Source: Gammaproteobacteria bacterium
GTDB lineage: Bacteria > Pseudomonadota > Gammaproteobacteria > UBA5335
Length of the DNA: 7,016 nucleotides
Reading direction: 5' to 3'
Assembly: GCA_011620145.1 (NCBI GenBank)
Contig: WOZT01000033.1
Span: 1-7,016 of the forward strand
Both the position numbers and the translations under genes were made by a program. Shown piece by piece: positions 1-7,016 of the stretch. The notes below the pieces were generated by a model that did no database searches, was not told the origin of the DNA, and saw nothing but the letters and a program-made list of their open reading frames with translations. Position 1 is the first letter of the stretch. Each line of letters begins with the position of its first letter.

Positions 1-21
1 GAGGGTGTAAATGCCGGCCAT
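1..21 (-). CDS. possible 5' end of a gene leaving the window (seven codons only)
   Basis: On the minus strand an ATG at 21-19 opens seven codons reading M-A-G-I-Y-T-L up to the window edge. Five of the six codons after the start end in G or C, as expected for coding sequence in this GC-rich DNA. A weak purine-rich AGAGGG lies about 5 nt upstream of the ATG. It would be the next gene after the groESL terminator in the same direction. No product can be named. The plus-strand frame 1 is also open from 1 to a TGA ending at 129, but its peptide and third-position bases look non-coding. Low confidence because so little is visible. Confidence 0.22.
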
Positions 22-81
22 GATGGCCCTCTGGGGAACAGCGAGGGGGCCAGTACGCTACCGGAATTTTGCTCAGGACGC

Positions 82-99
82 AATCAATTAGGATTGATT
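82..99. repeat. perfect 7-bp inverted repeat in the groEL downstream gap
   Basis: AATCAAT (82-88) and ATTGATT (93-99) are exact reverse complements separated by TAGG. This AT-rich palindrome stands out in a GC-rich gap. No T-run follows on either strand, so it is not an intrinsic terminator. It sits about 60 nt upstream of the possible minus-strand start at 21, where a protein-binding operator could lie. The rest of the 1-138 gap shows nothing else that I can support. Confidence 0.4.
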
Positions 100-138
100 C
101 TGGGCAGCATCCAGACCCGGGCCGGTTGAATGTCCTAC

Positions 139-172
139 AAAAAAAAAGCACCCCGCCGGAGGCGGGGTGCTT
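139..172 (-). terminator. intrinsic terminator of the groES-groEL operon
   Basis: A perfect 10-bp GC-rich stem (148-157 with 161-170, core GCACCCCGCC, loop of three bases) is extended by two A-T pairs. On the minus strand it is followed by nine T residues (complement of A139-A147). It lies about 40 bp past the groEL stop. On the plus strand the hairpin is followed by TTGGG, so it is expected to work in the minus direction only. Confidence 0.93.
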
Positions 173-211
173 GGGTTCGGAACACGGGCTTCCGTTAAGG
201 CCGGGGCGAAC

Positions 212-1894
<1,683 letters not shown>

Positions 1895-1912
1895 TCAGCC
1901 GGAATGAATGGC

Positions 1913-2200
1913 TTAGTTCAGGATCGCCATGATGTCGTCTTCGCGCATCACCAGCAGTTCCTGGCCGTCCAGCTTGACTTCGGTACCGGAATACTTGGCG
2001 AACAGCACCTTGTCGCCGATCTTGACGCTCAGGGCGCGCACTTCGCCGCTGTCCAGCAGCTTGCCGGTGCCGATGGCAACGACTTCGCCCTTGGCGGGTT
2101 TTTCCGTTGCGGAGTCGGGAATCACGATTCCGCCGGGGGAGGTCCGTTCTTCTTCAAGGCGCTTGACGACCACACGATCATGCAAAGGACGAATATTCAC
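1913..2200 (-). CDS. groES: 10-kDa co-chaperonin GroES (Hsp10)
   Basis: Heptameric lid of the GroEL chamber, 95 residues, the normal family size. The N-terminus [14 protein letters not shown] is a GroES signature. The mobile loop that docks on GroEL spans about residues 17-32 and holds the hydrophobic tripeptide in GGIVI (23-27). The C-terminus EDDIMAILN is also typical. The start codon is GTG (2200-2198), not ATG. It is fixed by the family N-terminus and by a GAGGAG Shine-Dalgarno 8 nt upstream. This ribosome site lies inside a short self-complementary stretch, which may limit translation at low temperature. First gene of the operon, with a leader of about 85 nt that begins in the CIRCE element. 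Confidence 0.98.
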   Translation of the reverse strand: MNIRPLHDRVVVKRLEEERTSPGGIVIPDSATEKPAKGEVVAIGTGKLLDSGEVRALSVKIGDKVLFAKYSGTEVKLDGQELLVMREDDIMAILN

Positions 2201-2202
2201 TT

Positions 2203-2214
2203 GAGGATCTCCTC
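2203..2214 (-). promoter_or_regulatory. groES ribosome binding site within a small hairpin
   Basis: In the mRNA, GAGG (2214-2211), which is the Shine-Dalgarno core, can pair with CCTC (2206-2203) across an AGAT loop, two bases before the GTG start. The flanks add support: TTCA (2225-2222) and C2220 can pair with GTGAA (2200-2196), with A2221 bulged. Together they would cover both the ribosome site and the start codon. The pairing is seen directly in the sequence; a thermometer-like role is inference. Confidence 0.45.
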
Positions 2215-2249
2215 GTCAGGTTGAACGCCGGATGGCGTGTTAAGGCGTT

Positions 2250-2276
2250 GAGTGCAAACTCGGGTTGTTAGCACTC
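2250..2276 (-). promoter_or_regulatory. 5'-leader hairpin formed by a third CIRCE-like half-site
   Basis: GAGTGC at 2250-2255 (plus strand) is complementary to the GCACTC of CIRCE at 2271-2276. In the groES leader RNA these form a 6-bp stem. After a T/T mismatch it continues with AAC/GTT pairing, closing a 7-nt loop. It would lie near the 5' end of the transcript, where it could protect the mRNA or influence HrcA binding at DNA level. Confidence 0.4.
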
Positions 2277-2294
2277 ACCAGATTCGAGTGCCAA
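2268..2294. promoter_or_regulatory. CIRCE operator (HrcA repressor binding site)
   Basis: TTAGCACTC (2268-2276), nine bases, then GAGTGCCAA (2286-2294). The consensus CIRCE is TTAGCACTC-N9-GAGTGCTAA, so the spacing is exact and only one base differs. The element overlaps the -10 box and the expected start of the groES transcript, the usual arrangement for repression by HrcA, whose folding depends on GroEL. hrcA itself is not in the window. Confidence 0.95.
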
Positions 2295-2321
2295 TAATAG
2301 CCTCAGTTACCGGTGAGTCAA
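2294..2321 (-). promoter_or_regulatory. sigma70-type promoter of groES-groEL
   Basis: On the minus strand, a -35 box TTGACT (2321-2316) and a -10 box TATTAT (2299-2294) are separated by 16 bp. The -35 matches TTGACA at five of six positions and the -10 matches TATAAT at four of six. The -10 directly touches CIRCE, so HrcA would block initiation. No heat-shock sigma32 -10 element (CCCCAT-like) is seen at the right distance. Control by HrcA repression of a vegetative promoter is therefore the simpler reading. Confidence 0.8.
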
Positions 2322-2479
2322 GCTTCTTGACCGCAGCGGCACGCGGTAATGACCGCCTTGCTTGCCGGGATCGGCAACGGGCGCAGCTCGTCGGGGCAGC
2401 GCGGTTTCAGGCAGCGCCGCTCCTGTGCGACCCTTGTGCCCCGAGCTTTCCAAAAGCTGACCCCGGACAAGGAATGACC

Positions 2480-6378
<3,899 letters not shown>

Positions 6379-6404
6379 ACAGGGCGATAAGCGGGAGGCA
6401 GGCC

Positions 6405-6548
6405 ATGCGATTCATCCAACAGCACAGCCACCCGGCTCAGGCGGGACGCATATCCCCCGATTGTTTTACAAGCGCCCGCAAACACCGTATCTCTTGGATA
6501 CCCATTGAAAAATGGATGCCTGATTGGCCCTTAGGGAATATGCCATGA
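6405..6548 (+). CDS. possible small ORF of 47 codons between frmA and the DUF2177 gene
   Basis: An ATG at 6405 sits 6 nt after a strong GGGAGG (6393-6398). It opens 47 codons ending in a TGA that overlaps the next start (ATGA, 6545-6548). The predicted peptide begins MRFIQQHSHPAQAGRIS, is rich in Trp, Pro, His and Arg, and has no membrane segment or family that I recognise. Against a real protein: about 55% of third positions are G or C, visibly lower than in the neighbours, and it uses ATA twice and TTA once. It could be a leader peptide that couples translation of the downstream membrane protein, or a chance ORF over an intergenic promoter. Confidence 0.35.
   Translation: MRFIQQHSHPAQAGRISPDCFTSARKHRISWIPIEKWMPDWPLGNMP
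6465..6493 (+). promoter_or_regulatory. weak candidate sigma70 promoter ahead of the DUF2177 gene
   Basis: TTTACA (6465-6470, five of six matches to TTGACA), 17 bp, then TATCTC (6488-6493, three of six matches to TATAAT). It lies in a locally AT-richer stretch about 50 nt before the DUF2177 start. A small hairpin CCATT-GAAA-AATGG (6502-6515) follows and would lie at the start of such a transcript. It would allow expression of the membrane protein independently of frmA. The -10 box is poor. Confidence 0.25.
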
Positions 6549-6952
6549 AAATCGTGCTCACTTACCTGTTGGCGCTGGTCCTGTTTTTGGCCATGGATCT
6601 GGTCTGGCTGGGCTATGTCGCCAAGGATTTCTATCTCTCGCGCATGGGCGCGATCATGCTCGATCGACCCAAGATGGGCATTGCGGTGCTGTTCTATACG
6701 GTTTACGTGATCGGCCTGATGGTTTTCGTGATCACGCCTGCCCTGGCAGGTGGCAACTGGCAAACCGCCGCGCTGAATGGTGCCTTGTTCGGTTTTTTCA
6801 CCTATCTCACCTATGACGCCACGGCTTATGCCGTCCTCAAAAATTACGACCCATTGGTCGCCGTGATTGACACTGCCTGGGGAAGCTTTTTGGCTGCTGC
6901 CGTCAGCGCCAGCACGGTCGCCCTGATTCATCTGTTCGGGCCAAAAGGCTGA
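6545..6952 (+). CDS. DUF2177-type integral membrane protein
   Basis: Small inner-membrane protein of 135 residues with about four hydrophobic segments (roughly 4-25, 46-66, 74-96 and 104-130). It shows patterns I associate with the DUF2177 family: an early MDLVWLG (17-23), FGFFTYLTYD (82-91) with a charged residue inside a membrane stretch, and DTAWG (109-113). Its biochemical function is not known to me. The ATG at 6545 is chosen because AGGGA (6533-6537) lies 7 nt upstream and the family-like N-terminus starts there; a TTG at 6524 in the same frame is less likely. It overlaps the small ORF by ATGA and lies 166 bp after frmA. The co-direction suggests shared transcription. No signal peptide cleavage site is apparent; the first segment is probably a membrane anchor. 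Confidence 0.85.
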   Translation: MKIVLTYLLALVLFLAMDLVWLGYVAKDFYLSRMGAIMLDRPKMGIAVLFYTVYVIGLMVFVITPALAGGNWQTAALNGALFGFFTYLTYDATAYAVLKNYDPLVAVIDTAWGSFLAAAVSASTVALIHLFGPKG

Positions 6953-6988
6953 TTCAGGTACACAGCCAAATTCACACGCGGAGCGGGA

Positions 6989-7016
6989 ATGACAGCCATC
7001 AGCCGGGCGGCGGATG
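6989..7016 (+). CDS. probable 5' end of a further gene, cut by the window edge
   Basis: An ATG at 6989 follows GGAG (6980-6983) by 5 nt, 36 bases after the DUF2177 stop. It opens nine codons (M-T-A-I-S-R-A-A-D) to the edge, with mostly G/C third positions. No terminator lies between it and the DUF2177 gene, so it would continue the plus-strand series. The product cannot be identified from so few residues. Confidence 0.4.

Noticed and set aside
82..99. FNR-type binding site
   Set aside because: FNR sites read TTGAT-N4-ATCAA. Here the arms are in the opposite order (ATCAA-N6-TTGAT), so the palindrome does not fit.
2294..2321. Sigma32 heat-shock promoter for groESL
   Set aside because: CTTGAC resembles the sigma32 -35, but no CCCCAT-like -10 lies at the proper distance, while TATTAT fits sigma70.
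2444..2458. AGCTTT-CCA-AAAGCT palindrome before the ATPase
   Set aside because: The stem is only 6 bp with no T-run and does not cover the ribosome site at 2469-2473. It may be chance.
2252..2479. N-terminal extension of the ATPase frame back to 2252
   Set aside because: It crosses CIRCE and the groES promoter, has no P-type ATPase similarity and no ribosome site. The family N-terminal domain begins after the ATG at 2480, which has AAGGA upstream.

Overview
The window looks like a chromosomal housekeeping/stress region of a GC-rich proteobacterium. Betaproteobacteria, or a close gammaproteobacterial relative, is my best guess. The reasons are a two-gene groES-groEL operon, a CIRCE (HrcA) operator over a sigma70-type promoter, the style of the GroEL sequence, and a class III (glutathione-dependent) formaldehyde dehydrogenase. 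This assignment rests on remembered family patterns, not on a search. I see no insertion sequence, tRNA, rRNA, CRISPR array or phage gene.

Left part (minus strand, about 1-2321): promoter -> CIRCE -> a structured leader of about 85 nt -> groES (GTG start) -> 45 nt gap -> groEL -> a strong intrinsic terminator. Beyond the terminator lie about 138 bases holding a perfect 7-bp inverted repeat and, at the very edge, the possible first seven codons of another minus-strand gene.

Right part (plus strand, 2480-7016): a divergent, tightly packed series. It runs from a P-type (P2-like) cation-transporting ATPase of 930 aa to frmA/adhC, which overlaps the ATPase stop by an ATGA. After 26 bases comes a possible 47-codon small ORF with a strong ribosome binding site. 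Its stop overlaps, again by ATGA, the start of a 135-aa DUF2177-type membrane protein. A further gene probably starts at 6989 and leaves the window. The spacing suggests one transcript, although a weak internal promoter may lie ahead of the DUF2177 gene.

How the parts may work together: groESL is the heat-shock chaperonin operon, repressed by HrcA at CIRCE. The divergent genes combine ion transport (ATPase), formaldehyde/S-nitrosoglutathione detoxification (FrmA) and an uncharacterised membrane protein, which reads as a stress or homeostasis unit. The most unusual points are: (i) a possible fold in the groES leader covering both the Shine-Dalgarno and the GTG start; (ii) the ATPase lacking the membrane aspartate equivalent to SERCA D800; (iii) the ATPase-frmA translational coupling without frmR or frmB in view; and (iv) the small ORF between frmA and the DUF2177 gene. 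No clearly new defence or mobile system is visible.
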